DNA of 64,000 nucleotides from Notospermus geniculatus. Its lineage: Eukaryota > Nemertea > Pilidiophora > Heteronemertea > Lineidae. The stretch lies in assembly GCA_002633025.1 (NCBI GenBank), contig NMRB01000891.1:62001-126000 (forward strand). Direction: 5' to 3'. This document shows, piece by piece, positions 36,001-48,000 of this stretch. The notes below the pieces were generated by a model. That model was given only the letters and a program-made list of their open reading frames with translations, was not told the DNA's origin and did no database searches. The position numbers were made by a program, and so were the translations under genes. Numbering within the stretch: the first letter of the stretch is position 1; each line of letters starts with the position of its first letter.

Positions 36001-39000
36001 GGATCAATGCTTGAGATCATTTCTGATGACATTCTTAACACCTTCGGTGCTGAGCGTTTTTCAGGATTTTCAGCCATTTGCTAAGGTTACACGTCTGTGG
36101 TGCCATCTTTAGGCATCGTTGGCTGGTCATCTGCATCACTTGCCACGCTCAAATTATCATCAAAGTCACTATCTGAATCACTTCTACCAACCTGTATGCC
36201 TTCTTCTTCGCTATTGTAATCCAAATCACTCAAATCCGATTCAGAACCAGCCAATAATTCCACCGTTTACCCCCCTGAAAACCAAGTTCTCAAGCGAATA
36301 GCACCGCGAGCCGCCATTGTATTCAATCTACAGCATGTACAGGCCGTCTATGGTGCTAAAAATAACTCTGATGTATTGTCCGATCATGGGGAATCCCCTT
36401 CTCAACGATGTGGTTGCGTACAAGCCTGGGCGCGAAATTTGAAATCAGGACGGTGATTACCGTCTTTTAGCACCCAAGCGTATACGTATGCGCAAGACGG
36501 TGATTACCGTCCTTTAGCACCGAAGGTGTTAATGCCATAGAAAAGATTGGAAAGCTCTGTAAGAGCACCTTTTGTTGGTGCCATCATTTGTTTATTGATA
36601 TGTACATGTAGATGTATGTCTAAACTGTCTAAACATCATCTTGTGCAGTTCAACGATGCCTGGCAAGAGCTCATGGATTGGTTGGATGAGGGAGAACGCC
36701 AACTCGACGACAGCCACACCGTCGGCAACGACCCAGAGAAGATCAAACAGCAGATTACCCGACACAAGGAATTCCAGCGCGCTCTCGGCGCCAAGCAGCC
36801 ACTCTACGATGGGACACGTAGGTTTGGTCGTCACTTGAAGGACAAGTCGCCGAAAGATGATCACCCTGCTTTGAATCAGATGCTTGTGGACTTGAAAGCA
36901 AAGTGGAATTCTGTTTGTAACAAGTCTGTGGACAGGTAGGCACCAACTGATGTTACATCCATCTGAAATTAGTTGTAGGAACAAGTGGATTTTTCTCCAG
37001 GTTTAAGATGATGAGCATTGGCTGTTCGCAGTAATGTGGATATCTAACTTAAGATATTCTTTCTCCTTCAGACAAAGAAACCTCGAAGAAGCCCTACTCT
37101 TCTCTGGTCAGTTCAACGACGCCCTGGGAGCCCTGTTGGACTGGTTGTACAAGGTCGAACCATCCCTCGCAGAGGACATTCTGGTCAATGGTGACCTTGA
37201 CTCTGTCCAGATGTTCCAGGAAGAACATAACGTAAGTCAGTGCAAGGATTCGGCGGAGTTATGTCGTCTGTTTTCATGTTCATTTCCTCCACTATTGATC
37301 CCTAAAACCTTCGTTTTGAGTTGTTACGGTACATTTCTATTTTTCCGGAAATTTCAGAACTTCATAAAGGAGCTGAAGAAACGCAGCAAGAGCGTTGCAT
37401 TCGTGCAGAAGTCCTCCAAGGATTTGATCAGCAAGTCGGACGAGGATACATCCGAGCTCTCGTCACAAATATTCGACCTGACCAACAAGTGGGACAGGGT
37501 CAACAAACTGAGTCAGTCCAAGCTGGCCAGGATTGAAGAGGCAATGGTTCAGGTAAGCAGACATACTGTTGACGGGTCTTAATTTAGAGATTCTGAGGTT
37601 GGTGGTATCAATTCTCCTTCACAGAATCTGTCAGTTCAGAGTTTATTACCCCATCCGCTCCTGATAAGATACATGTATGATTCAGTAGGCCTATGTTACT
37701 AACCAAACATCTTTTCTTTCACAGGCAAGTCAGTTCCACCAGAAGACACACGCAGTGATGGACTCCCTTGCGGAGGCTGAGAGACACCTGCGTACACAGG
37801 GACCACTGCCTGATGATGAACAAGCTCTCCTCAAACAGATCGATGAGCATAAGGTAAAAAATCGGTCTCAGTCATCTTTTCGAAGCAACCATCCGCCATC
37901 TTGTTTTCGACTGAAACTTCACGCATGCTCACTTATCTGATGACCAATGGCGGAGGCCCACTGAAACAATGATTTCTGTAAAAATAAGGGGATTTCATCT
38001 CGTGGAAAACCTGACTTTTCTTCCTATTTCAGAACTTCCACGAGGAGCTGGAGAGCCATGAGGGAGACCTGAAGGAGGCCATCAGCCTCGGCCATGAGAT
38101 CCTCAAACACTGCCATCCAGATGCAGTGCCCACGGTCAAACAATTCATCGCAACCATGCAGTCACGCTGGGATGAGGCATGTAGAAACAGTTTTATTCTT
38201 GCAAAACCTGCAGTGGTTACTGAATACCAGGCACCTTTTCAGATTGACTGGCATTGCTGGGACTTCTTGCTCTACCCATTTCGTGTCAAAATTTGCCTTT
38301 ACCAAGTTTTTTTTACTGACCTGTATTATTCTCTCAGGTGACAGCGTGGTCCAAACAACGTGACCAACGACTAAAGGAAGGCCTTGAACTGATGCGAAGC
38401 AATGAGGCAATGTTGAACGAACTCATGAGTTGGCTGATCGGCGCCGAGGCCACTCTGACTGCAATGGAGAGTGAACCGCTTCCAAATGAGATCCCAGCCA
38501 TTGAAATGTTGCTGAAAGATCACCAGGTAACATTTTGTTCAGTTCTTCATTCTGCCGAAAGCTCACCTCCTAGGCTCGGTTTCCTTACTGAAAGATCTTG
38601 TTTCTTTCCACTGAAAGACCACTACATGTATTTGTTTATTGGAAACTAACTTATGTTGACTTGTTGCAGGAGTTCGAAGGCGAAATGACAAAACGACAAC
38701 CCGACTATGACAAAATCATCAAAAGTAACAAGAAACACCACACAGAGCCACCAGGCCAAGAGAAAGGTCCTGCCACGTCGAGGTACCTGCCAAGGAGCAG
38801 GCTCGGATCAGCGTATGTGTTGCCAATTCATTCTTTAATCGCCTGAACAACATCTTGGTTTCCAAAAATTTTCCCAATCGTCACCTTGGAGTTTTTAGTG
38901 CATGTGCACACAGAAGTGTACACACATGTATTGTGAAGCATTGGAAGCCCATCTCGGCAGATTTGACATGTTTAAATAGAGTTTGCCTTCTAGAGATTTG

Positions 39001-42000
39001 AATGAGCATTTTCTTCTGACTTCTAGGAGAAAGGACAAGAAGACTCCCGAGCCACGGTTCAAGAACCAACGTGTCACTGGACTATTCAACACTTGGCGAC
39101 ATGTGTGGCTCATGGCAATGGAACGCAGACAGAAACTACAAGACGCCATCGACCATCAAAACGAGGTAAGGCGAACAGACGTCTGCTTTCTGTTTATGTT
39201 ACGACCAATGGCAAAAGGTACAGTTTCAGATTTGAAACTATGGTTTGTGGCTCAGTACATGTACCTTTTTGGCCCTCTCAAGCATTGAATCACATATTAC
39301 CATGCATGGTGTTGGCTGGAACGCATACGTTTGTTTTCAACACAAGGTCCCTGGTTTGGTATTCAAACAGCTAATTGCTGATGCAGTGCTATGGTTGCTG
39401 GCTTTATTGCTGACCCTCCCATAATGCTGACATTGGTAATGGTTGTTTGTATCCAGTCCGGTGGTGAGTCACCTGGTGTTGGGTTCAGGAACTAACCTCT
39501 CCTATACTAATGTCTTGTGATTGCTTTATTCACCAAGATTTAGAACTTAGTAGACATTTCATAGACAAACAAATTAACCATGTTTTCGTGTGATAGTCTC
39601 GGGTGAAGGTTCTTCATAGCTAAGCACCCCTGTTTTTCGTGTAGTTCTCAGAAGCAACTCATGTACGTAACTGTCTGTCTCAGTGCAGGAAGCAACATAC
39701 ACGTGCGCGCAATATGCACGCATATGCCTCATTTCGGCTCGAAGTTTCAGCAGTTTTCCTTCAAGATTTCATCTATTCACTTATGTGAAAGAAAATTGAG
39801 GAAGAAAATAGCTGTGTTCATTATCAGCTCTAAATCATGTGTTGCTCCTTTCATGTGTTGCTCCTCTCACATTCTCCACATGGTCTTTCTTTATCTTGAA
39901 GGACACGTTTGACTATTTCGATTACCCGCTAAGGCATGGATACTGCCCTATCCATGCCGCACCTTTCTTTCACCAGGTTTGTAGCAGATTGACTTACTAA
40001 TGTCTAAGTGTACGTCTCTTGTCCAGGAAAGTATCTCATCCGTTGAACATGACCGTTATGCACTAAATACCACCGGTTTTCAGTGCATAGCGGACAAAGA
40101 ATCGCACTTTGCCTTTTATAGTATAGATGTTTGCCATATGCAGTCTAACTGTGAAATGGTATCTATCTTATGCGCTGCACCTCATTGTTGTTGTTTGTTC
40201 AACACAAGAAAAAAACTCGTTGTTCTGAGTACCTCAGTGATGTGCTGCAATTCTCAATACCTTGTTTACCATATGCGTTTATGATTCCGGGCAACATGCC
40301 AATGAACCATTCGATGGCAATATTTTGATACGTGTTTTAATTGAATTAATCAATCGAGTGTATTTTTCTTATTGGAAGAAGAAGAGTAAAAAATAAGTTA
40401 CTTGTATTTTGAGGGCTTGGCGTTCATCTGAGGGGAGGTTATTATGGACCTTCTTCCCTGCTTCCAGGTCCTTGAAAAATTCCGTCTCGACCGCCTTGAG
40501 GAAGTCCTCTGTATACTGGCAGCGGTGCGCAGGTGGGTTCCAGGTCAATTTAGGTTTGAAGGGGTCCGGGACATTGTTCTGTGTCAGACTTGTTAGAAAA
40601 GTATTCAGCCAGCCTGTCCCGGCGTTTCCAAGCCGCCATGTCCAAATGTGCCTGGACCTCATCAACCTGTTTTGGGACAGGGCAGAAATTGGCTCCTTTG
40701 GAAAGGACTTCCAGTTGGAGTGAGGTAGGTTTGAAGGAAGAGGGTGTTTTCTTCTGGTTTTTCAGGAGGACTCAGGGAGGACGTCTTCACCATATAAAAT
40801 TTTATTTGCAACTAAACAACATACAGAACCAAAACTGAACAAAATACACAAAATAATCACAATAAAAATTCTAAGAAATCACCTGACTAGAACCAAACAT
40901 TCAATCATTTATCACAGACAATAGAAAATATGTGGTCAATATCCAGCTTCAAAACTAGGGGAATAAGAACTGTCACACTTGCTCACACACAGTCCAAAAC
41001 TCTAAACTCTGTTCTAAACATTCCCCCAGCCTTGATGCACTGCATTCAATTCAAGAGTCCATTACATAATTCAATTCTCATCATTAGGCAACAACAGAGT
41101 GACCTTGACTACCGGCCGTTTCAAAACACCTCCGGCAGTCTTAACGGTAACCACTCGCACAAAACCATCCTTGCCAGGATGTACTTCTAGAATTCTACCC
41201 ATCAACCACTTCATAGGTGGCAGATTGTCCTCTCTCAATGTGACCAAATCACCAACATGCAAGTTACGCTGGGGCTGGGCCCACTTTACACGCTGCTGCA
41301 AGGTGTTCAAATATTCTAAGGACCAACGCTTCCAGAAGTGTTGGTGCAGCAGTTGTAGATGTTGCCACTTACTCAGCCTGTTTACCGGCACGTCAGTCAC
41401 ATCAGGCTCAGGCAAGGCATTAAGCTCGGTCGTGATCAGGAAATGCCCAGGGGTGAGAGGACGGAGATCAGACGGATCCGTGGACATGGCACAGAGAGGA
41501 CGTGAGTTCAAACAAGCCTCGATCTGGCACAGAACCGTGCTCATCTCTTCAAATGTCAAGGAAGCATTTCCAATGACCCGACTCAAGTGGTACTTCACGC
41601 TCTTAATGCCTGCCTCCCACAAACCACCAAAATGACTTCCACGTGGCGGCGAGAACTTCCAATTGATATTCTCTTCCGCTAAGGCTTTAGCTACTACTTC
41701 ATTATGTTGCCTAGAGTCATACAGTTTTTTCAGTTCACGCAACTCACGGTTACCACTGACAAAGTTACTGCCATTGTCACTAAACACAGTGTGAGGTTTC
41801 CCACGGCGGGAAATAAACCTACGAAAGGCAGCCAGAAATGCCTCAGTGGAAAGACCAGTCACAAGTTCTAAGTGCACTGCTTTAACAACAAAGCACACAA
41901 ACAAGGCAATCCAAGCCTTTTCCTTCCTGGAACCTCTGCCTCCTCGAAGTTTGATCAAGATGGGGCCTGCATAGTCCAATCCTGTAGTTGAGAAAGCTCG

Positions 42001-45000
42001 TGTCGATGTAGTTCTCTCGGGAGGAAGTGATCCCATCATTTGCTGCATTGTGCTCGCCCGCTGTCGACGACATGCTAGACACTGATGTACAAAGTTACGA
42101 ACCAAGTTTCGAGCTCCTAGTATCCAATAGCGTTGTCGTAATGATGCTAACAACAGCTGAGGACCAGCATGCAAATTGCGCTTGTGTTCGGCATCAAGAA
42201 TCAATGTTGTCAACCTGTGCTTAGTAGGCAAGAGTATTTGATGACATTTCGCATACTCAAACTTGGAGCGATCTAGCCTACCACCTACACGTAATACGCC
42301 GGCACTATCCACGAAAGGACACAACGAATGCAACCGACTTTTCTTCAAGAGTCCTTCACCAGCATTCAGTCTCGCTATGTCCTCACTAAAAGCCTCACTC
42401 TGTGCCTGTTTGATCCAAACCATCAATGCTTTACCAAGTTCTGCACAAGTAAGAGGACCCTTTTGCACATGTCCACTGGAGCTACGTGCCTGAAGCCATC
42501 TTAAGCACCATGCGGTGACACGCACAACCTTGTGAAGCGACGAAAATGGAAACATATCAATGTCCGCTGAAGGTTTTTTCTCAACCACGTGGGCCATGAG
42601 CTCCTGACTACGAGGCAGCCTCCTTTCACTTTCGGCTTCATCAGACTCACTGTCATGTTTCAGCGACTTGGGCCAATCTTCCGCGGGTTCAGATAACCAA
42701 GCAGGTCCGTGCCACCATAGCTCATGGGACACAAGTTGACTAGGCATAATACCTCGTGAAGCACAATCACTGGGGTTTTCCCCCGTCGGGCAATACTTCC
42801 ACTGGGCAGGTGGCACGAGATCCTGGATTTCACTAACACGGTTAGCTACAAATGTCTTCCACTTGTGAGGATGACCATGAATCCAATCGAGTGTCACAGT
42901 GGAATCAGACCATGCGCAGAGACGAACGTTCGTGAGGTTCATAGCAATACAGCTCTTATTCAACAGCCGTGCTACCAGCAGAGCAGCTGACAGTTCTAAT
43001 CTCGGCAATGACACCTGCTTCAGAGGTGCAACTTTAGTTTTTGCGCACACAAGACTGACCTGTACGCTTTGATCGGTATCCACTGTCCGCAAGTAGACCA
43101 CACCTGAATATCCTTTCTCAGAAGCGTCGCCAAAACCGTGCAACTGCGCATCAACAACGTCACCAGTCTTAGGCACAATACATCGGGAATACTTCAAACC
43201 ATCCACTTCTCTCATTTCATCTTTCCATTTCAGCCATCGTTGTCGCATTTCAAAGGGCAAAAGATCGTCCCATTCCAAGCCATGGACCCACAGTTCTTGG
43301 AACATCAGCTTTGCAATCATGGCTGTTGGACTTATCAAACCTAAGGGGTCAAAAACCCGTGCGCTCTCCGACAAAAGTTGTCTCTTTGTAATCAAGAGAT
43401 CTGGTTCAGAGCCTGAGCTTTTGAAATTGACCTTGTACAGGAATGAGTCAGACGCAGGGTTCCAATACACACCCAAATTCTTGGTAATGGCCTGATCATA
43501 GTCCAAGTCCAACGATGCCTGAATCTCACGATCACCCTGAGGTACACCCTCAAGGACAGCTAAATCACTGGCAGACCATTTGCGTAATACCATTCCGGCA
43601 CCTTTCAGCGTGTCTGTCACCTCGTTACGCAACCTAATGCCAGCCACAACATCCTTGCTCCCAGATTTCAAATCGTCCATATAAAAGTCATTTCTCACAA
43701 CTGGAGCAGCCATCGGAAACAAGTCACCATCATCCTCAGCTACCTGCTTTAAAACACGCTGGGCATGAAATGCTGAAGACGCAACTCCGAATGTCACAGC
43801 TTTCATGCGATACTCCTTGATTTCATCAGTTGGGCTCTTACGCCACAAGAATCTGTGGTAGTCTCTATCTGATTCCTGAAGTATAACTTGGCGGTACATT
43901 TTTGCAATGTCTGCTGAGATAGCTATTGGATGTGTCCGAAATCGCAACAGTAGGTCAAACAAATCGTCCTGAATTTTCGGACCAACCATCAAACAGTCAT
44001 TCAAAGATAAGCCGTTCGATGATTTTGCCGAGGCATCAAATACAACACGTAGTTTTGTAGTTGAGCTGGAATCTCGGAATACGCCATGATGCGGCAAGTA
44101 GTATACATTCGTATTGTTCAACTCACTGCTAGGCACTTCCTCTGCATGGTCCAGAGTAAAGTACTCTTCAACGACATCATTGTAGGAATTGGTCAACCCC
44201 AAACGTTGAAGTCTATGCTCCATCTGTCTTAGACGAAGCTCAGCTTTAGAACGACTTTCGCCCAGTGACACTTGGTCCTTGAACGGTAGTGCTACAGCAT
44301 ATCTACCCGATGATTGACGACAGGTTGTTTCCACGAAGTAAGCTTCGCATTTCTTTTCCTCTAAGGACCAGGTACATGTATGCGGAGCTTCGACTGTCTC
44401 AATTTCCCAGAATTTTCTCAAAATATCATCAGTGGAAACCATTCCTATATGGCTCAGCAGAGGTTCAGTGTCTCCATCAGCCTGCATCATGTGCTTATTC
44501 ACTTTGCCAGAAACTATCCAACCGAACACAGTTTCTTGTGCAACCAGTCTCCCATCAGGACTCTTAATCAGACTCGTCGTGTCAGCAAGGACCTGGGGAT
44601 ACATATCAGCACCGAGCAAGATATCAATCGGTCCAGGAGTCATGAATTGCTCATCCGCTAATTGCAAGCCCTTCAGCTTTGGCCAATTAGCACAGTTCAC
44701 CTTTTGCCTTGGTAAGTGACCAGTGATCTTGTCAATCACAAATGCTTGAATAGGTACTTTAGTGTTCTTGTCATGCACAGACATCATCTCACACTCTACC
44801 AGTTGGTTCACTTGACTGTTCACGGAACCGCCAATACCATTAACAGTAACACGTGTCCTCGAGTTCATCTTCTTCAAACCTGCACGCTGGACAAGGGGAG
44901 AAGTGACAAAACTAGTCTGCGATCCAGGATCTACAAGAACGCGACCTATCACATGACCACTCGAGGTTTTCACTTTCACCAGGGCTGTAGACAACACAAC

Positions 45001-48000
45001 TTCATCGGATCCCGGGTAAGCGACGTGTGAAGCCAAGCTAACACTTTCCTCCTTCACTGATGGAACACTTTCACGCACAAAATGCAAGGTGGGGTGGTGT
45101 TTCCCATGACATTCTCGACAACTGGGCGGTTTGAAACAAGATCCAACGAAATGCTGTCTCGAGAAACAGTTGAGACACAACTTCAACTCGCACACCTTTG
45201 CTTTACGTCCCTCTGGCCTCAAACTTAAAAACTCCGGACACTGAGGTAATCGATGTGATCCCTTACACAAAAAGCATTCACTAGCTGGTGCCGAATTGGA
45301 ATTCGTCGTAGAATGCAGCACCCGTTGAGAACGAGACGAAGAATTTGAATCCGAGGGTCGTTTACCCTTGCTCATTCGTTGTTCCGACGCCTCCATTGCA
45401 GTTGCGAAATCGTTCAAGAAAGTGATCATTTCAGCAAACACGGGATGATCCACCGAAGTTGTATGCTTCTCCCACTCCATCCGAGTGTCGGAATCCAGCT
45501 TGTTTTTGAGAATATACACCAGCAGTGAGTCCCAGTGCTCAGTGGGCTCTTTCAAATTACGTAATGCCTGAACATTTTCATCCATTTTACTACAGAGTTT
45601 CCTCAGACCCTTGGCACTTTTCGAAGACATCTGGGATAAAGTGAAAATGTTCTGAAGATGAGCGTCTCTAATTGTCTTTACGTTGTCATACCTCGTCCGC
45701 AATTGCCGCAGCGCAAGCTCGTAATTTTCATCCGTCAATGTGAGAGCATTCACCAAATCCGCTGCTTCACCATCCAGACACGACTTTAAATACTGCAGCT
45801 TCTGCACTGGAGCTAAGTCCTCTCTGTCATGGACTGAACACCTAAACGTGTCATAAAATTCTAACCACTGAGTGTATCCTCCACTAAAAGACTTCAAGTC
45901 GAGTTTCGGCAACTTAGCTTGTACCAATTTGGGCTTGGGCTCAGGCTTAGCTGGCTCCAACTGTGCGGCAACCATCTTTTGGATGGAACCTAATAACTCC
46001 TGAGTTCCTGCTTGTTGTGACTCGAGCAACTGCCTCGTCGCTACTCTTTGGACTTCCACCAACTCTTTCACGAAATCCATCATTTGAGCGTCACCCTCCA
46101 TGGTTTTTGGTTCAACCTTCACAACAGGAAACAGTTTTTGACTAATGAGCTCTAACATATTATCCACATCGGAACACATATCCTGAAACTCCTCATAAGC
46201 ATCGTCTAACGTCTGGCACTCTTTCTCATCTTCAGTATCCACCCGAACCTCCTCGTAAAGACTTTCAAATCTTTCTCTATACTTGGCAGCACTTTCCCGT
46301 TTACGTTCAAGATCTTTCCTAGACACTTTTTTAGGATCAACAGCTTCAATATCTATCGAGTTCAAGTATTTCTGAATGTACTCCACCTGGCGGGAGAGAC
46401 CTTCCAGCTTTTTCAACGAACGTTCCATATTGCCCAAATACCAATATCTAACAGCTCATGAATTCAACTTTCGATTCGAATCACCAAAGTTCAACCAATG
46501 TTCAACCAATCAACTTCGAAAAATTCAGAAATAGTCAATTCACCAAAGTAATACAAAACTACTCAAAGTTCATGTCGTGTCGAGTCATAAGCACAATCCG
46601 TTTGTACAAGAGGCCTCAAAGTTCATCTCCCTAGTTCAGTTCACTTGTGACACACGGAAAACGTTCGTTCGATCAAATCCAACAGAATTCAAAATTCCAA
46701 AATTCACAACTGTTGATCTTCTAAAAGCTGCCTAAAAACTTCCGTTCCCTATCCGGCTCGAAGGACCATGTTTTCTTCTGGTTTTTCAGGAGGACTCAGG
46801 GAGGACGTCTTCACCATATAAAATTTTATTTGCAACTAAACAACATACAGAACCAAAACTGAACAAAATACACAAAATAATCACAATAAAAATTCTAAGA
46901 AATCACCTGACTAGAACCAAACATTCAATCATTTATCACAGACAATAGAAAATATGTGGTCAATATCCAGCTTCAAAACTAGGGGAATAAGAACTGTCAC
47001 ACTTGCTCACACACAGTCCAAAACTCTAAACTCTGTTCTAAACANNNNNNNNNNNNNNNNNNNNNNNNNNNNNNNNNNNNNNNNNNNNNNNNNNNNNNNN
47101 NNNNNNNNNNNNNNNNNNNNNNNNNNNNNNNNNNNNNNNNNNNNNNNNNNNNNNNNNNNNNNNNNNNNNNNNNNNNNNNNNNNNNNNNNNNNNNNNNNNN
47201 NNNNNNNNNNNNNNNNNNNNNNNNNNNNNNNNNNNNNNNNNNNNNNNNNNNNNNNNNNNNNNNNNNNNNNNNNNNNNNNNNNNNNNNNNNNNNNNNNNNN
47301 NNNNNNNNNNNNNNNNNNNNNNNNNNNNNNNNNNNNNNNNNNNNNNNNNNNNNNNNNNNNNNNNNNNNNNNNNNNNNNNNNNNNNNNNNNNNNNNNNNNN
47401 NNNNNNNNNNNNNNNNNNNNNACCAGAGAAGGCCGAAAATGGGGGTCGGGGGGAGAAAGATCACCAGCAGACCACCAGTCCTGAGGCGGGCTGGTGGGGC
47501 GGGGAGTGGGTCTATCCAACTTAGATATTTTGATCCTTTTACCCCTTTACGGCCAGGGGGCCCACTCTCCCACTACGACGGAAACCAATACCCAGGATGG
47601 GAGTAGAGACAGAGCTGATGATGGTGATCCCCAGGCTAAATATCATTTTGTGTGTCAATTTTGTGCTATTCTGTATCTTGGACTGCTGGCAACAAATGAG
47701 AAAATAAAACAGGAATTCGCGAAAATAAGGACACCTCGAAAACTAGTACATGTCATGATGTACTTCTACCATACATAAAGAGATTACTGGTGATCCTGGG
47801 CATTTTGTGAGACATGAAAGTACAACACGACAGAAGTATCAAATGACGAAAGAAACTGTCAGATACATCTCGAAAACGTATGAACCCAGCCAAACTTACT
47901 CTGTCCTCCGGCCTTCTCCGAAATGTATATATGAACTTTATTTAACCAAATGAAAGATTACAAGAGCAGGGCCGACGAAAATCATTACTGGCCCTGGTGA

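Larger units (their letters stand above)
40745..47044 (-). mobile_element. BEL/Pao LTR retrotransposon, apparently complete
   Basis: 6,300 bp, bounded by two 276-bp direct repeats (40745-41020 and 46769-47044) that look identical by eye. It has a single uninterrupted gag-pol ORF, a primer-binding site and a polypurine tract. It lies antisense to the spectraplakin gene inside an intron. The identical LTRs and open ORF indicate a very recent insertion. The target-site duplication cannot be checked because the assembly gap begins at the outer edge of the upstream LTR. Confidence 0.93.

Noticed and set aside
40027-40158. 132-nt open segment with acceptor gtctcttgtccag and donor ATG|gtatct in the 12-kb intron
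   Set aside because: Phase is compatible but the donor is weak and the peptide has no recognisable pattern. Left out of the exon list.
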